NCBI GenBank assembly: GCA_902465645.1
Contig: CABQNX010000001.1
Span: 57,597-121,596, forward strand
Length of the DNA: 64,000 nucleotides
Reading direction: 5' to 3'
Source: an uncultured Peptoniphilus sp.
GTDB taxonomy: Bacteria; Bacillota; Clostridia; Tissierellales; Peptoniphilaceae
Part shown: positions 63,879-64,000 of the stretch, in pieces
Layout of the letters: every line of letters begins with the position of its first letter
How positions within the stretch are numbered: the stretch's first letter is position 1
Notes under the pieces: model-generated
Databases searched by the model: none
What the model was told of the DNA's origin: nothing
Seen by the model: the letters and a program-made list of their open reading frames with translations, nothing else
Translations under genes and position numbers: made by a program

Positions 63879-63906
63879 ATTATACCGGAAAAAATTATTT
63901 TTTCAA
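63879..63906 (-). promoter_or_regulatory. Promoter of LDCC peptide gene
   Basis: Minus strand TTGAAA (63906-63901) and TATAAT (63884-63879), 16-base spacer, about 45 bases before the ATG. Confidence 0.65.
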
Positions 63907-63925
63907 TTTTTCATCTCCCTTTTTC

Positions 63926-64000
63926 CTATCCCATAATTAAAGACAAGATATCTTTTCCAAAAGTAGAAAAATAAACTTCCATTTCATTATCTTTTAAAAA
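63926..64000 (-). CDS. Possible C-terminus of a gene entering from the right
   Basis: An open frame of 24 codons from the window edge ends at TAG (63926-63928) with ...EVYFSTFGKDILSLIMG. It is too short to identify; listed because it is in frame to the edge and followed by the LDCC promoter. Confidence 0.35.
   Translation of the reverse strand, partial: FLKDNEMEVYFSTFGKDILSLIMG

Overview
The window is about 64 kb of low-GC, gene-dense chromosome from an anaerobic Firmicute. Protein content and gene order fit the Tissierellia/Peptoniphilaceae (the Anaerococcus, Peptoniphilus, Finegoldia neighbourhood). This placement is an inference from AT-rich intergenic DNA, Gram-positive operon orders (ctsR-mcsA-mcsB-clpC-radA, ecfA1-ecfA2-ecfT-truA, rpmB/asp23/fakA/recG/rsmD/coaD) and the large acyl-CoA dehydratase activase fusion. 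I could not search a database. No rRNA or tRNA gene, CRISPR array or prophage was recognised.

Layout. 1-13.3 kb is one leftward train of 17 touching or overlapping genes, read from a good promoter at 13.27-13.30 kb: asp23-like, nusB, xseA, xseB, ispA, tlyA, recN, NUDIX, punA, pdp, M50 protease, scpA, scpB, rluB, mnmM and a BaiN-type flavoprotein, then a terminator and cmk (cut by the window edge). 13.7-20.5 kb holds an ECF vitamin-transporter module with truA, an alkyladenine glycosylase, pyrE/pyrF and prfB. 20.9-26.6 kb is a leftward cluster (asp23-like, fakA-like, recG, rsmD, coaD, a coiled-coil protein) opposite rpmB. 27-29.8 kb carries folC and brnQ. 29.8-35.6 kb is the CtsR heat-shock operon. 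36-38.9 kb has an EF-G paralogue and comEA. 39-47 kb has an envelope lipoprotein (frameshifted), a two-component system, guaB, and cdaR/cdaA for cyclic-di-AMP. 47-57.4 kb carries PhnA-like, NlpC/P60, xpt, TelA/XpaC-type, DegV-type, glmM, cca and two secreted proteins. 57.5-61.8 kb is a single 1425-residue acyl-CoA dehydratase activase-related protein. The right end holds a decayed IS256-family element with a 65-bp palindromic insert, then a tiny LDCC-motif peptide gene.

How the genes work together. The window is mostly housekeeping: nucleotide salvage (pdp, punA, xpt, guaB, pyrE/F), chromosome segregation and repair (scpAB, recN, recG, radA, xseAB), translation and RNA maturation (prfB, rsmD, truA, tlyA, rluB, mnmM, cca), envelope growth (glmM, cdaA/R, ispA, NlpC/P60) and protein quality control.

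Most interesting points. (1) The McsB arginine-kinase homologue in an otherwise canonical ctsR operon has lost its catalytic cysteine and phosphate-binding arginines. (2) prfB has no programmed frameshift but keeps what looks like its fossil. (3) Three intergenic regions hold degenerate AT-rich tandem repeats; one (3 x 36 bp) is an exact open reading frame behind an extended -10. (4) A REP-like palindrome sits inside a dead transposase. (5) A lipoprotein gene is split at an A6 run.
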